NCBI GenBank assembly: GCA_949825065.1
Contig: OX463859.1
Location: 10,999,606-11,063,605 of the forward strand
DNA from: Odontocerum albicorne
Taxonomy: Eukaryota > Arthropoda > Insecta > Trichoptera > Odontoceridae
Length of the DNA: 64,000 bases
Direction: 5' to 3'
The stretch's first letter is position 1. Every line of letters begins with the position of its first letter. The position numbers were made by a program, and so were the translations under genes. Under the pieces are notes generated by a model. It was not told the DNA's origin, made no database searches, and saw only the letters and a list, made by a program, of their open reading frames with translations. Shown in pieces: positions 1-12,299 of this stretch.

Positions 1-14
1 CGAAATGAAAACAA

Positions 15-235
15 TTGTATTGTTTATTTGTTGTAAATGATGTTCTGTTTAATTCTAGCTTCGTAAGCAAAAACAACATTTACTACATATTCGTATAAAA
101 TCAAACGTGAGATTCATATTCGTAAATTATTTGTAGTGTTTATTTCTTTTAAATGATACACGAATTAATTCTAGCCTTGTAAGATAAAAAAAAGGATTGA
201 CTGCAAACAAAATCAGATGTGAGATTTATATTTAA
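15..235. repeat. Diverged tandem duplication, about 112-bp period
   Basis: Two diverged copies lie head to tail. Each runs from a TGTTTATTT segment, through a TTAATTCTAGC segment followed by GTAAG, to a GTGAGATT segment. A third partial start with TTAATTCTGT appears near 233. No coding potential is seen. The family is not recognised. Confidence 0.6.
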
Positions 236-854
236 TTCTGTTACCCTTGTGAGCAAAATAAGCATTTTCTTTTTAAGACTTTCGCAACTGATTCTCTGAA
301 AATGTTTTATTCATCCATTTATTTTATTGGTTGAAAAGCTTCTGAAAGTTTTCTTCTTTATCGGTGAATGTTCCGTAAAGGAGGGACTTTCAATTAAAAT
401 TAATTTTCTCTCTACACAGACTACCGCCGAGTGTGGCTCTAGTGTATTTCCTTGATTAAACTGGGTACGTGCCTTGGTTCCTCAATGAAGGAGACTGGAG
501 CGTAACACAGTGGTGAAACATGATTTTGGAGGGGGAAAATAATTCTTAAAAACTATTAATCAAACAATAAAAAATGTTTTTTTTTCTCAGTGGTCAAGCA
601 CGCATCCCGTCTTAAAAAGAAAATGGTTTACACCAATAATCATTCAAAAGGAAGGAGGCTGTATAAAACATCTTGAAAATTACTGATATACTAAATATAT
701 TCGTATAATACGAGTATTAAGGGATTTGGATAGTCAATTTATTGTGACTAAATTAGTGTAGGATATGCTTTGTTATCTAGATCTTTACAAGATAAAATAA
801 TCTATAATGTTTTATATCTAAGTCTATATTTTTATGTTAAATAATAATTCCACG
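236..854. other. Unassigned AT-rich DNA
   Basis: I see no ORF of note, no repeat family shared with the rest of the window and no RNA gene. One octamer TACGAGTA occurs at 709. Confidence 0.5.
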
Positions 855-1018
855 ATCTTTTTGGCTTAGTTGGCAAGACGTTTATCTTTAGACCTGGATT
901 GTTTAAAAAACATTTTAGCCTGGTTTTCATTTAAAGCCTCTTAAACATGTTTCTGGTTGGTTGGAAGACATTGACACGTGTCCTTTAGGCAATACAACGA
1001 AAGTTTAATAAAATTATT
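855..1018 (+). mobile_element. tRNA-derived SINE copy, internally deleted
   Basis: The A-box-like TGGCTTAGTTGG is followed by AAGACG. The middle of the tRNA-like head with its B box is missing. The conserved body follows: CTGGTTTTCA, TTTCTGGTTGGTTGGAAGA, and the 3' end AACGAAAGT. The best full copies in this window (21026, 44499, 49907) are about 215 bp, so this one lacks about 50 bp. Confidence 0.8.
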
Positions 1019-1402
1019 TGTTGCCAAAGTATAGTAAAAAACTGGTAACGATAAAAAAAAGGGTTATTAAAATGTCTAGATGAATTAAAGAAGTAAAACC
1101 TTGCGGATTTATTGCTAAGCTGCAATAACTTTCAACCAGCAAGAAAGATGTTCAAGATCTTTAAATGAAACTAAGACTTAAACCCTTTTAACCGGTTAGC
1201 GAGTATGAACGCACGGGTGCGTGCGAGCCTAACTTATCTAAAGTTAGTACGAACGCACTGGTGCGTTTCACATTAATATCCAAGAAAAATATAGATTGTA
1301 CCAAAAAAAAAATTGAACTTACATAAAAAACTCACTACCTGGATACATATTGTTCCTATATAACTCACTAACTTACAGGTTCCTATATAACTCACTAACA
1401 AA
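1019..1402. other. Unassigned stretch with short palindromes
   Basis: Between 1209 and 1266 the pattern GAACGCAC-GGTGCGT occurs twice. Each copy is nearly self-complementary, and the two are separated by about 35 bp. Nothing else is identified. Confidence 0.4.
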
Positions 1403-1480
1403 ATTGACTATCAACGGGAATCAATCCCGTGTCTCCTGTGTTGGAAGATAAGTGTCTTACCTACTAGGCCACATAGGTCA
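1403..1480 (-). mobile_element. SINE head fragment
   Basis: The reverse complement gives the tRNA-like head: ATGTGGCCTAGTAGG as A-box region, then AAGACACTTATC, then a B-box-like GGGATTGATTCCC. The body is absent, so only about 78 bp remain. Confidence 0.75.
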
Positions 1481-1620
1481 TCATTTTCGGCGTCTAAAAA
1501 CCGAAGTGACAAAACAGTTATATCCCAAAAATCTCTCCGCTCTTGGCCGAAATCGTCCAATGCCTCCCTCACCCCTCAACCCTTGATGCGTGTATATCGG
1601 TACCAGTTCGAACAGCATTT

Positions 1621-1732
1621 AGTCTTGTTTGTGCTCCCCTGAAGATGAGGTGAAAGCCTTGAAACCGGTAGGGTTATACCGTTACAAAAAAGTGGAATAA
1701 ACAGTGTTTGATAAAAATAAATTACAATCTTA
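1621..1732 (+). mobile_element. 3' tail of an unassigned retroelement (tail D)
   Basis: This is nearly identical to 28234-28340. It contains CCCCTGAAGATGAGG, GAAACCGGTAGGG, a hairpin CGGTA...TACCG, then a GTGGAATAAACAGTG segment and an A-rich end TAAATTACAAT. The A-rich end fits a retroelement 3' terminus. An inverted pair of the last 36 bp occurs at 61762-61839. No coding part is attached. Confidence 0.6.
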
Positions 1733-2117
1733 GGTTAATATAAATCGATTAAGTTAAAATAAATTTATAATTGGGATTTAGTGCCACCCATGGTATCGAT
1801 CTAGGAACCTTTAATAAATTAAAAGTTAGTTACCAATAAACGTCTCGAGTGGCTACTTTACTGATGTTGTAATTTAAACAGCTATAATAATTTAACAATT
1901 ATAAAAATGGTCTTTGGTAATGTGTTTTGACATTTATACTCATATTTGCATAATAATGTAACATGTGAGTTTAATCAAGTACAAAATTATAAATTAGGGA
2001 CAAAGATATGCAAGATGAGAAATAAGAATGTCTCATAAAATGTAGTAGTTTGTACACAATGTGATGAGTGGCGAAAAAAAACATAGTTGAATCAAGTGGC
2101 ATTTTTAAAAGAAGAAA

Positions 2118-2640
2118 ATGTTGAGAGTAAGAAAAGGTATATATATGCAGAAGCATGTGAAAGGAATGTTTGGCGCTTTATCCTCTCTGCCTACACCAAC
2201 AGAGAAAATACGTGACGTTATGTATGTTATATATGGCGGTTTGGACATGAAACGATGGGTGGCGAAAAAATTGAGAAAAATACGATTAGATCTAGTGAAA
2301 AAAAAAAAAAAAATGAAATTTAGGGCGTACGAGAAACAGAATAAATTACATAAAGCAGCGTGTCATGAAAGGAAAATTTGGCGCTCTATCCTCTCCACCC
2401 ACCCCTACAGGGGAAATAAGTGATCTTATGTATGCCAGAGAGTACGCGTTTCAATTATTATTGTTCAGTATCTCACTGTCGGTTCCCTAAACATGTGCAG
2501 ATCCAGGGAAGTACTCGATCTAATGGCCGCTGGCACCTACTTCTTATCCGTACACTCAATTTATATTTTTATATGTCGTGATAGGAAATTTTGGCGCTCT
2601 ATCCTTTCCGTCTACACGAACAGAAAAATAATCATGATGG
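2118..2640 (+). mobile_element. Remnants of three LINE family A tails
   Basis: Three eroded copies of the C-terminal signature follow one another. They read ERNVWRFILSAYTNRE (about 2155-2205), HERKIWRSILSTHPYRG (about 2365-2420) and RDRKFWRSILSVYTNRK (about 2578-2627). The signature (C-x-D/E-R-x-x-W-R-S-I-L-S-A-Y) recurs in about 20 family A tails in this window. Frames are broken and a poly-A run lies at 2299-2312. The elements are dead. Confidence 0.7.
2447..2574 (+). mobile_element. Repeat B fragment
   Basis: This matches the central part of repeat B, an interspersed family reconstructed from about 12 copies here. Shared pieces are AAACATGTGCAGAT, GGGAAGTAC, TAATGGCCGC, CACCTACTTC and TTACACTCAA-like DNA. 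No ORF is present. Confidence 0.65.
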
Positions 2641-2669
2641 TATATTTGTCAGAGAATATGCCTTTAATT

Positions 2670-2915
2670 TACTATAGTTTGTATTTCACTGCCGTTTTTT
2701 TAAAACATATGTAGATATGGGGAATAATCCAATATTATATTGGATTATTCCCCATATCTACATATGTTTTAAAGACTGCAACAGACACCTTTTTATTCTT
2801 ACACTCAACTTATATTTTTTTGTAATAGTTTAATCTTGAAATATTAATAAGAGAGTTCGATTTTGAGATGAGTCTGCATTCTGTATAAATTGTCATTTAT
2901 TATTGATATACACGT
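2670..2915 (+). mobile_element. Repeat B copy carrying an inverted duplication
   Basis: The 3' half of repeat B is present, including the ACTCAACTTATATTTTTTTG segment and the end GTCATTTATTATTG. The AAACATATG...GGGGAA segment of the repeat is present twice, in opposite orientations, around 2736. Confidence 0.65.
2699..2773. repeat. Perfect 75-bp palindrome (37-bp arms, 1-nt centre)
   Basis: The arms 2699-2735 and 2737-2773 are perfectly complementary around a single T at 2736. The arm sequence is repeat B sequence. The palindrome therefore arose by inverted duplication inside a transposon copy and would form a very stable hairpin. Confidence 0.95.
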
Positions 2916-3490
2916 ACAGTACCCCCTGACAAAAAAAGTTACAGGACGCCCAACGCTCCTTTCGTGATTATTTTAATATTTATAATCCCGATGGTTGAAT
3001 TAAAAGAACTGAAGATAATGGTGTCTCCCGTCCATGGTATTCAATGTATCCACATCGTTAAAGCGGATATGTTAACGAGTATATGTTTTCACTATTATTA
3101 TGGCCGCTCTAGCCCGCGATGTACAATGGATTTTTTGCATCACTTGTGTTTTTCTGACCAAATCAAAATTGCATTCATTCATCCACCCACACTGTCACGC
3201 CTCGTTTTGCCCCCTGCAATACACATTAGTATTTATAATATATTTAATTTAAAGCATTCAATACTCCTCGGAACATTCAAACACGCCGCGCGCCGACCAC
3301 ACGGTAAAATCTCTTTGATGTGCTTTTTTATAGTTTTATGAATGAATTAGGGCAGTGGCTCTTAACTTTTGGTGCTATTTTTTCAGTTTTTGATATTTTC
3401 GAGTTGAATTCATTCTCTACCAATGCCACTAAAATGCCACGTTTGTTAGCAATTGGTGCCTGTCATTTTCATTAACATCAGCCTGGTTGA
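2916..3490. other. Unassigned; one open frame without recognisable product
   Basis: An open frame at 2964-3341 (+, 125 codons) has no motif I know, a composition typical of random AT-rich translation, and no introns or poly-A that I can see. At 3350 a CAGTGGCTCTTAAC motif resembles a hAT terminus, but no partner terminus is visible nearby. Confidence 0.3.
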
Positions 3491-3764
3491 TTACATTGTT
3501 GGATATAGGTTTCCTCTCTCCTCTTCTACTAGTTTATATCTTGAGTACGTTACTTTCAATTCCTCAAAGCCACTTTTCTGATGTGATCCGACGACATTGC
3601 TTAGGGTGTTCAGCATTTTCTGAGTCCACTTATTATCGGTACATCTAAAAATGTGTCCTGTCCCGTTCCACCTTTGGTTTGCAACCATCGCAGCGACATC
3701 TACAACTTTGGTCTGCTGCTTTATCCATTCTTCGTCTTCGGGTCTCGTGATGCGATCTTCAGCT
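3491..3764 (-). mobile_element. RTE-type LINE C-terminal tail fragment
   Basis: The minus-strand frame reads PEDEEWIKQQTKVVDVA then QRWNGTGHIFRCTDNKWTQK. This matches the familiar RTE-type tail layout: TKV.D followed by KW.WAGHIAR..D.RW. The frame is open for about 90 codons, bounded upstream by a stop. The same tail is better preserved at 18944-19474. There is no reverse-transcriptase domain, so this is a 5'-truncated copy. Confidence 0.75.
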
Positions 3765-5315
<1,551 letters not shown>

Positions 5316-5500
5316 AATATTCGAAGATCAGTCATAAGGATTAAATAACTGGATTGCCGTTGTTAGCATGTTTCAAACAGCGATTCAAAAATACTATACT
5401 TCCCTTCAGTAACATGGCGTTTTTCCTTGTTCCCCAATAAATATTCAAATCATTCATGTTTTCAGACAGATTGTTTTACTAGTCTGGTACTTTTTTTTAA

Positions 5501-5550
5501 GCCCCCGAATGGAAGTCAAGCGTCTTACCAACGAGGCCACAGAGGTCATC
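5501..5550 (-). mobile_element. SINE head fragment
   Basis: The reverse complement reads GATGACCTCTGTGGCCTCG then TTGGTAAGACGCTTGAC, the first part of the tRNA-like head. The B box and body are lost. Confidence 0.65.
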
Positions 5551-5869
5551 AAAATTATTCTCAATTTAACATTATGGGTCAAACCATGTATGGTAAAAAA
5601 CCCAATAACCTACGAAAAGAACGGTTGGTAACTGCTCTTTTAATACTTGTGAAACGGAAACCAGTTTTTTTGAATGATCATTCTGTTATTTTACAGCTCA
5701 CCAATGATATCTATAAATTTAAATAAGATGTTATTCATATTTATAGCTATTTTATAGATTATTAATTTCGACGCATTTGTTAGTAGTATAAAAATACAAT
5801 TATAAATTCGGATTCTTATTAATTAATATCCGTATAATTACAAAAATCTGTGCCACTGAAATTTTTTCA

Positions 5870-6118
5870 CAAAGGCTAATAAGTTTAAGGAGTTTTCTAA
5901 GGTTTTCATACCAAATACGTTTTTCTAAGCATATACAGATGCGGGAAGTACCCAATTCAATGTATATTCCTATATTTACACTCGGCTCATTTTATTTTTT
6001 GTAATTTTTCAAATTTTGGGTTTGATTCCTGAATTAGAGTACCCTTGAGGAGAGTCTGCTATATAAATGGCGCTATATTAATTATCCCTTTATTATGATT
6101 ATTATTTAAGATAAACTA
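5870..6118 (+). mobile_element. Repeat B copy
   Basis: Family landmarks appear in order: the TTTTCTAAGCATATACAGAT segment, GCGGGAAGTACCCAAT, TTACACTCGGCTCA, GGGTTTGATTCC (B-box-like), TTGAGGAGAGTCTGC, TATAAATGGCGC, and a trinucleotide-rich ATT end. The order agrees with the copies at 12300 and 40370. Confidence 0.75.
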
Positions 6119-6130
6119 TATAAAAAAGAG

Positions 6131-6448
6131 TTGTTTATTTGCACGTTAATTTATTTATTTATTATTGAAACTAATGATACTCACAGACAATTGACAATTA
6201 CTTCCGTATCCCAGTTGATAGAACGCTTGTATGACTCAGAAGTTTCGAGTTTGATTATCGATGGTGCCTTATACAAAAGTCTAAAAACTTTCGTTGTAAA
6301 AAATGTTCAAATGGATAATACGCAAGGTTGTACTAAATATGATATAGCGAAAATAAAATACAACGAACTTTTTAATACCTACCATTTAGTAAGAAACCTC
6401 ACCTCAAAGGCTCTTCAGTATAATTATAATAGATACGATACGCTCTAA
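6131..6448 (+). other. Unrecognised open frame, about 105 codons
   Basis: The frame has no ATG at its start (TTG). It starts hydrophobic and continues with a mixed polar sequence including QLIERLYDSEVSSLIIDGA. It contains no motif I can assign. It follows a repeat B copy directly. It could be a decayed exon, an unknown mobile-element coding remnant or chance. I give it no function. Confidence 0.2.
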
Positions 6449-7572
6449 AAAAGTTATACTTTTTATAGTTTATATTTTGACATCCTCATCTAATAATCTG
6501 AAAAATGCCTTTATCTTTTTAGATAATTATATTTATTTTCTTGGTTCGAAGATTAATGTCACAAGACACATAAAGGATATCCGCAGATTAAATATTCCAA
6601 CATCCTTCCAACAAAATAAGGCTTTTATCTTTTTAGTTACGCTTATTACCCCATTTTTATATTATTTAAATTGTATTGAAAAATTAAAAAAAATATCGGA
6701 AGTCATCGCAGGTAGATTTACCTGTCAAATCTTAAATGATTTCACGACTCGAATGTGTTGCCCCTATTTGAGATAATTTACCTCGGAATTATGGAATAAA
6801 TTGATGTATATACGCGAAAAGGAATCAACCCCCATTTTACCTATTTTGAAATTTCTTAAGAATTGAATGGTCGACACACACATACGAGTATATCGGCCAA
6901 AGCGTAAACTAGATTAAGTCATGTATTTGTTAAAAACTATTTATCGGTATTTTCGTTATTAACGTATTTGCGTTTATATAATATTATCGTAATTGAAAAT
7001 CTGTCATATATTAAATTGTCATTTATGAAAAATAAAAACCGTTGTTTCCTTTGCTAAAAGGGTTTAAACTGAATTTTTTTCATGAAGTTTTGAAAATCAA
7101 ATACGTTGCTTATGAATGCACAAAGTACTGAAAATAAATAAGTTGCTTATGAAAATTGTTGTAAATGTATCAAAAGGAAAAAAAAAATTGAAATGTGTTT
7201 TTTTTTGCCGAGTAGGTATTGAAATTTACAAAAAAACATTTAAAACATTTTCCTGTTGACTTATTTAAACTAAGCCCTACTGAATTAATCCTCTTGCATC
7301 ATTATATCTGTGTCGTTATGGCAGAAGTTGATATGTTCGTTTTACCTTAGTTTACAGGAGAAGCAATATTAACTTTGATAAGCTGTTAAAATCAGTACAA
7401 ATAAGCATTTTTTAAGTTTTTCCAAACCATATATCTTTTGTTTGGATAATGACTGACACACCAAATTTGGCCACAACATGCTGAGAAATAGTTTCTATAA
7501 ATTGGGAGAATAAACACAAAATGACAAAAAACGGACATATCAACTTCTTCCATAACGCCACAGATATGATGG
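6449..7572. other. Unassigned AT-rich DNA
   Basis: A second open frame at 6477-6776 has no recognisable domain. Two short stretches of it share the words GCTTTTATCTTTTTAG and GCCTTTATCTTTTTAG, 107 bp apart. One TACGAGTA lies at 6883. Nothing else is identified. Confidence 0.4.
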
Positions 7573-7765
7573 CATGCGTGGTCTAGTTGGTAAGATATAT
7601 GTCTTGTGATCCGGAGGTTGCGTGTTCGATTCTTGTTTGCTACTCATTTTTTTTAAAAGAGCATCAGTGTGGTCTTCACTTCAGTTTCACGCAAATCTTT
7701 CTGTTTCTTGTAAGCCCATCAGGTTATGCTGTATATAAGAAACGTGTTATGAAATAAAATTATAA
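7573..7765 (+). mobile_element. SINE copy, diverged, nearly full length
   Basis: The head has TGGTCTAGTTGGTAAGA (A box) and CCGGAGGTTGCGTGTTCGATTC (B box, split here as GGTTGCG and GTTCGATTC). A T-run at about 7648 ends the head. The body retains TTTCACG, TTTCTG, GCCCATCAGGTT and a degenerate end GTTATGAAAT. It is more diverged than 44499 or 49907. Confidence 0.8.
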
Positions 7766-8190
7766 TGTAATAATTTAAATGTCTATCTCAACATAAGAGG
7801 CAGCATTACTGATGCTAATACTCTGGTGGATAGACCACTTGTAATTCATTATTGGCATCCTGATTTAAAAAATTCGAATATACCTGAAGTGTTCTTAATG
7901 TGATGGTAAACGAAACAGCGCTATACAAGTCGTTGATTTTATTTTTAAAAACAAATGTTTTACCAAATAGGCTTAAGAGGTTGTCAATATCGTAATAAAA
8001 AACCAGGTTGCTTTTCATTTAAATCTTAGAAGAAAAAAAAGTTAATTCTATATGGGTTTTATAAAAACAGCGGCCATAAAAATATTTTGATACTCTCACT
8101 ACTTTAAATAAATAAAAAAAATGTTTTGAAGATTGGATATTTCATGCATATTTACGGGTACATCGAATTTTCCCAGGAAACAAAGTATAA
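7766..8190. other. Unassigned
   Basis: No gene, repeat family or RNA gene identified. Short minus-strand frames here look random. Confidence 0.4.
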
Positions 8191-8475
8191 TTTATCCTGA
8201 ATAAGGTGTCAACTATTAAACTACCCCATAACAACAACAAAAAAAACCTTAAGTTTCGAAAAACTGGCCGAAATCTCCTACCCCCCAACGTCTTCGACCA
8301 ATTAGCTGGCGACCTACAGGGGCGTCAAAAACCACACCTCAAAACTAATTACCAAAAGATTTATCTCAATATACTGCATATTTTGGATTCTGACCGGATT
8401 CCCAAAGATTTTTTTCGACTCGATGAAAAAACGTGTAACAAATTTTTGGAATCACCTATTAAAGACGGATTTTAA
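8191..8475 (+). other. Unrecognised open frame with distinct base use
   Basis: The frame is open from 8191 to a TAA at 8473. There is no ATG near its start; the first start-like codon is GTG at 8206. The middle is C-rich on the + strand and encodes TGRNLLPPNVFDQLAGDLQ, and the end is polar (DEKTCNKFLESPIKDGF). The composition differs from its AT-rich surroundings, which suggests once-coding DNA such as an exon, retrocopy or mobile-element piece. I recognise no family. Confidence 0.3.
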
Positions 8476-8859
8476 ATATAATTTTGCAATAGAATTTTAT
8501 TTTTAAAATTTGTTTTTTTTTTTAAATTTATTTAATATTTTATTGTATGTTGTTTATTGTCAAGGTGAAATATTTGTCAAGTGAAAAAAGTGATGTTAGA
8601 AAAAAAATCGTAGTAATTTTGGCAATCCCGCTAATTTCTTGTCAGACTGGGTTTAATGTAAATGTGTCCAGCTTTTGGGCGTTCCGATGGAATATTGGTT
8701 GTAAATTTTTATGCTGAGTGTTGTTAAATCTCAACAGTGGCTGCAAATTTTACTTGTTGGATTTTTATGTGTGAATTTCAAGGGTGTAAGTCAGCAGTCG
8801 AAAAACAGGCAATGAACCTAGTCAAACGGCTGATGTAGACCGTTTGTTTTGTGTAGAGT
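8476..8859. other. Unassigned
   Basis: AT-rich DNA with no supported feature. Confidence 0.4.
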
Positions 8860-9150
8860 AATAATAATAATAAACGAGTCATTTATATAGTGTCATTAAT
8901 GAAGAAAACTCTCTTCACGGGCGCTATAATTCGGGATTCGTACCGAGTGTTATATTGCAAATTATATCAAAGTTGAATGTAAGGATAGGAACATGGTGGC
9001 TGTGGCCGTTATATAGGTACTTCCCCGCGTCTGTATACGTTTAAAAAAACACATTTAGACAGATAACCGCAGTAAACTTACCAAGGGAACAACGAACTAC
9101 AAAGAAACCTTCGTAGATTTTTCTATATGTGATAGTAACACATTCGACTG
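8860..9150 (-). mobile_element. Repeat B copy, near full length
   Basis: It opens with a (TAA)n tract at 8860-8875, then TTTATATAGTGTCATT, CTCTTCACGGGCGC, GGGATTCGTACC, GGAACATGGTGGCTGTGGCC, ACTTCCCCGCGTCTG, and GTGATAGTAACACATTCG. The trinucleotide tract marks the 3' end in the opposite orientation. This copy and 40370 give the fullest picture of the family. No protein is encoded. Confidence 0.8.
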
Positions 9151-9231
9151 TAATTTTTGTGTGAAGTATTTATATAAGTATGTTATGTATACATTAAGAA
9201 AGAAAAACAAAACAAATATAGTTCTAAATTC

Positions 9232-9440
9232 CAAATGTGAGTGGAAGGCGTGGTAGAGGAATACCAAGGAAATTATGGTTAGACCAAGTGTACGATATTT
9301 TGAAAGAAAGAAATGGAAAAATTCTGCGAAATCATAGGAGCTACATGATAAGGTGTTTGAATGTGAACGAGGCGAAATATGTGTGTCGCGATAGGAATGT
9401 TAGGTGATATCGCTTTTCTGCCTACCTCGATAGGGAGATG
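9232..9440 (+). mobile_element. LINE family A tail
   Basis: One frame reads GRRGRGIPRKLWLDQV, then ILRNHRSYMIRCLNVNEAKY, then VCRDRNVR. A TGA follows where the family has the W of WRS, and SAYLDRE follows in another frame. The order (GRGRPRK, WLDQV, RNRR..MRRCMDVEEAK, CRDR.VWRS..SAY) defines family A. The element is 5' truncated and inactive. Confidence 0.85.
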
Positions 9441-9529
9441 TCTTGTAAACACTTGTCATGTATTATGAATAATTTTTTTATGTATATCACGTTTGCAAAT
9501 TTTTCACATGCATCTAGGAGAGGACTTGC

Positions 9530-9670
9530 ATTGAGTGCCCCGTGCCAAATGAGGCTCGGGCCGGCGCGGGGCGGCGCGGCCGCTCTCAGGTGCGACTAAT
9601 AACAGAGCCTTTGTGCCCTTTGTGCTGTGCCGAAATGCCGACACGCCCGCACATCACATCGTACGCTCCA
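9530..9670. other. Isolated GC-rich, CpG-rich block
   Basis: About 140 bp with dense G+C, including GGCGCGGGGCGGCGCGGCCGC at about 9564-9584, sit in otherwise AT-rich DNA. No ORF or repeat relative is seen. It could be a small CpG island, the edge of a promoter, or a foreign or mobile fragment. Confidence 0.5.
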
Positions 9671-11988
9671 AGTCGCAGAATACGTCTTTTGAAAATATGA
9701 GACATAATTTTTATGTTTTTCATTTTTACACTTCAAACACTGCTAGTGGTCGATTTTAAATGAATGAATGATAAAAAAATAATGCGTTTTTTAAACATTT
9801 TAAAGAAAATATAACATATTGTAAATTTCAGTAAATTGAGGTTAACAGTAAAAACATTGCGTGTTTTTCCTAGTTTTCCATCATGTGTTTTTTTTAAATC
9901 TCCCTTTCTTTTCCCGGATATCAATGACGTTGTTAATTTTTAAATTAACAATGGTTATTCTATGTTATTTCTCTTTTGTAAAACGATTATATGGTTGCTT
10001 AGCAGAGATTGCTAATTGGCAAATAGCCTGTCATATTATTCATAGTATAAGCAAAATAAATACATTTCAAAACTCAAATAGCAATATATCACACGTTTAA
10101 ATAAATAAATCGCAAAAACTCAAATAGCAATACGTCACAGTATGCCTAAATTACAAGTAAAGTATTTGTAAATAAATAACTTAAACTTTTAGTCAGTTTT
10201 TGTCTTATGCTATAAACTATTATGAAGATAAAAACATTCAGTTGTTTAAGAATCGTTACAATGTATAAAGATTTTGTATTTTCAGCTCAACTTGAAATTA
10301 AAAAAAGGCGCATAGCATGCAATGATGCAACTAACTGAATGGTTCAGCTTATTATTTTAATTTGGAAGCATTCGAATTGACTGTCTCCAATTGATTAACT
10401 AATTATTCACGAAAGACAATTGCTTAACTATTCCTACAGTTTTTAATAAACTTTGTAATCAATAGACGTGGAATGTGAAAACCTTTTATGAAAAATGTTC
10501 AAAGTTTTGGAATCTAACACAATTTAAATGAAAGGGAAAACTACGCGTTCCACTATGAATTATCATAAAGGATAACTATTGTTTTTTCAAATATTTTTTA
10601 ATACTAACAAAAGGGAAAGAATGGTAGATTTAAACATAATCTTTGTTAACAATTTGACGTATGTTATACACGAAAATATAATTTAACTATTTAACCCATA
10701 TTTAACTGGATTTGAGGTATTTATGGAAAGCCTACCTTACTTTGTATGGAATGTTTTTTTAAACGAAATAGAACCACGACATTTTTATTTAATTGACGTA
10801 AGATTTTTTCATGCATAAAATTAAGATATTCAATGTTCAAATAAACCAAAAAATACATTTTTGTATTGTATTACACTTCTTTTGTAAACAGTACAACGGT
10901 ACTCAGAAACAAACAGTACTCTGGAAAGCAATGATTTGAAAAAACAACCCCACATAAAGAAGAAGTGTGAGAAATAAGAAATCTCTTTTGCATGTTTACT
11001 AATTATTATAATATTATATTAGATAATTAACCAATACCACCCATGATTTCAGTTTTTTTATAACGTTTCTGTACCGTTACAAAGCGGTGCATTCACGTAC
11101 ATATAAAATATTCACTAGGTTAACTGATTACTACTTCTATAAACACGTTTTATATCAATTTCCAGAATAACAAACTACATAAAACATAATAATACAGCCC
11201 CGACACATCAACGAACAGCTGAATATCAAAACTATAAAATATTCACCCTAGTATTTATCCAACACTACTTCAGAACGTGAATAAAAAAATAAATTTCAAT
11301 TTTATAATTGAATCATTACAACGCGCGCTTCATTTTATTTATAAAAGTGAACATAATGCAACATCTGCTATTAAAAATTAGAAGTATTTAAATTATTATT
11401 GCCAATATTGTGCTGCTTTGGCGACATCTGTTTTTAAATGCATTTTTTTAAATAGATAAAATAATAACATTTATATTTGATTTTTCGCTGATATTCATTT
11501 AACGATTAACACTTCATAGTGTAATTGCGCCGCTGACACCTCAATAACATAAAAGGGGCGATGTTAAAAATAAGATGAGATGATGTCTGTCTACCGCTCT
11601 ACCGCTTTACCACTCTTCCACTCTGTCCGCCGCGAGAACACTCTCTCTTGGTCACTTGCCACTTGCCACTCGCTGCCAACATTATAATAACCCTTTTCCA
11701 CTTAATAGTCCCACCCGCACTCTAATCCTTACACGGATAACAATAATTTAATTGTTCCTAGTTTGTTATTAAACTTAGTTAGAGTAAGATCAGTAATAAT
11801 AAGTTATTCATTGACTTGGTTCTTCGAAGAGGAGTATACCTTTGAGGTCCATTTCGTATTAAACAAAGAATCGATCCAATATGACGGATATTAATAAAGG
11901 ACTTTTGTCGATGCTGGTTCTGTGGCGGAATCATCTGGCTTTAAGTGGTAGAGAAATAAGTGGCGTGTGCAACTTTAGGAAACACTTC
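9671..11988. other. Unassigned AT-rich DNA with one pyrimidine-rich tract
   Basis: About 2.3 kb without a recognisable gene, LINE or SINE. A pyrimidine-rich block at about 11585-11690 contains repeated CTACCGCT, CTCT and CACTTGCCACT words. A short duplication, CAAAACTCAAATAGCAATA, occurs at about 10068 and 10115. Confidence 0.5.
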
Positions 11989-12231
11989 TATGGCGTTTTG
12001 GTAAAGAGGTACAAGTCATCAATTACTTATTTGTCCGTTTGAAGCTTTGCAACACTTGTATTCCTGAAATACAGACATCAGGTAAATTTTAAAGGTAAAC
12101 TTTGAATACATAAATTATTTATGTATTCAAGTTTACCTGAGGTCTGTATTTCAGGAATACAAGTGTTGCAAAATTTCAAACTGACAAATAAGTAATTGAT
12201 GACTTGTACCTCTTTACCAAAATGCCATAGA
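11989..12231. mobile_element. Foldback element / long inverted repeat
   Basis: Two arms of about 110-125 bp face each other around about 12118. The outer end TATGGCGTTTTGGTAAAGAG pairs with CTCTTTACCAAAATGCCATA. Inner parts such as GCAACACTTGTATTCCTGAA also match. The left arm is slightly longer because a short GGTAAA segment is repeated. It would transcribe into a long hairpin. It could be a foldback MITE or an inverted duplication. No clear target-site duplication is seen. Confidence 0.85.
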
Positions 12232-12299
12232 CTTTAATACTATAGAACCCTTTTCAGAGATCTTACAAAAATCTATGACTATATATGAACATAACAAAT

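Noticed and set aside
1637..1690. Active hammerhead ribozyme
   Set aside because: The core words and a stem III-like hairpin are present, but the flanks do not pair as stem I, so only a relic can be suggested.
2964..3341. 125-codon open frame (+)
   Set aside because: Random-looking AT-rich translation with no family signature.
6477..6776. LINE tail based on the phrase FLGSKINVTRHIKDI
   Set aside because: The resemblance to the YLGS motif of LINE tails is short and the rest of the frame does not fit.
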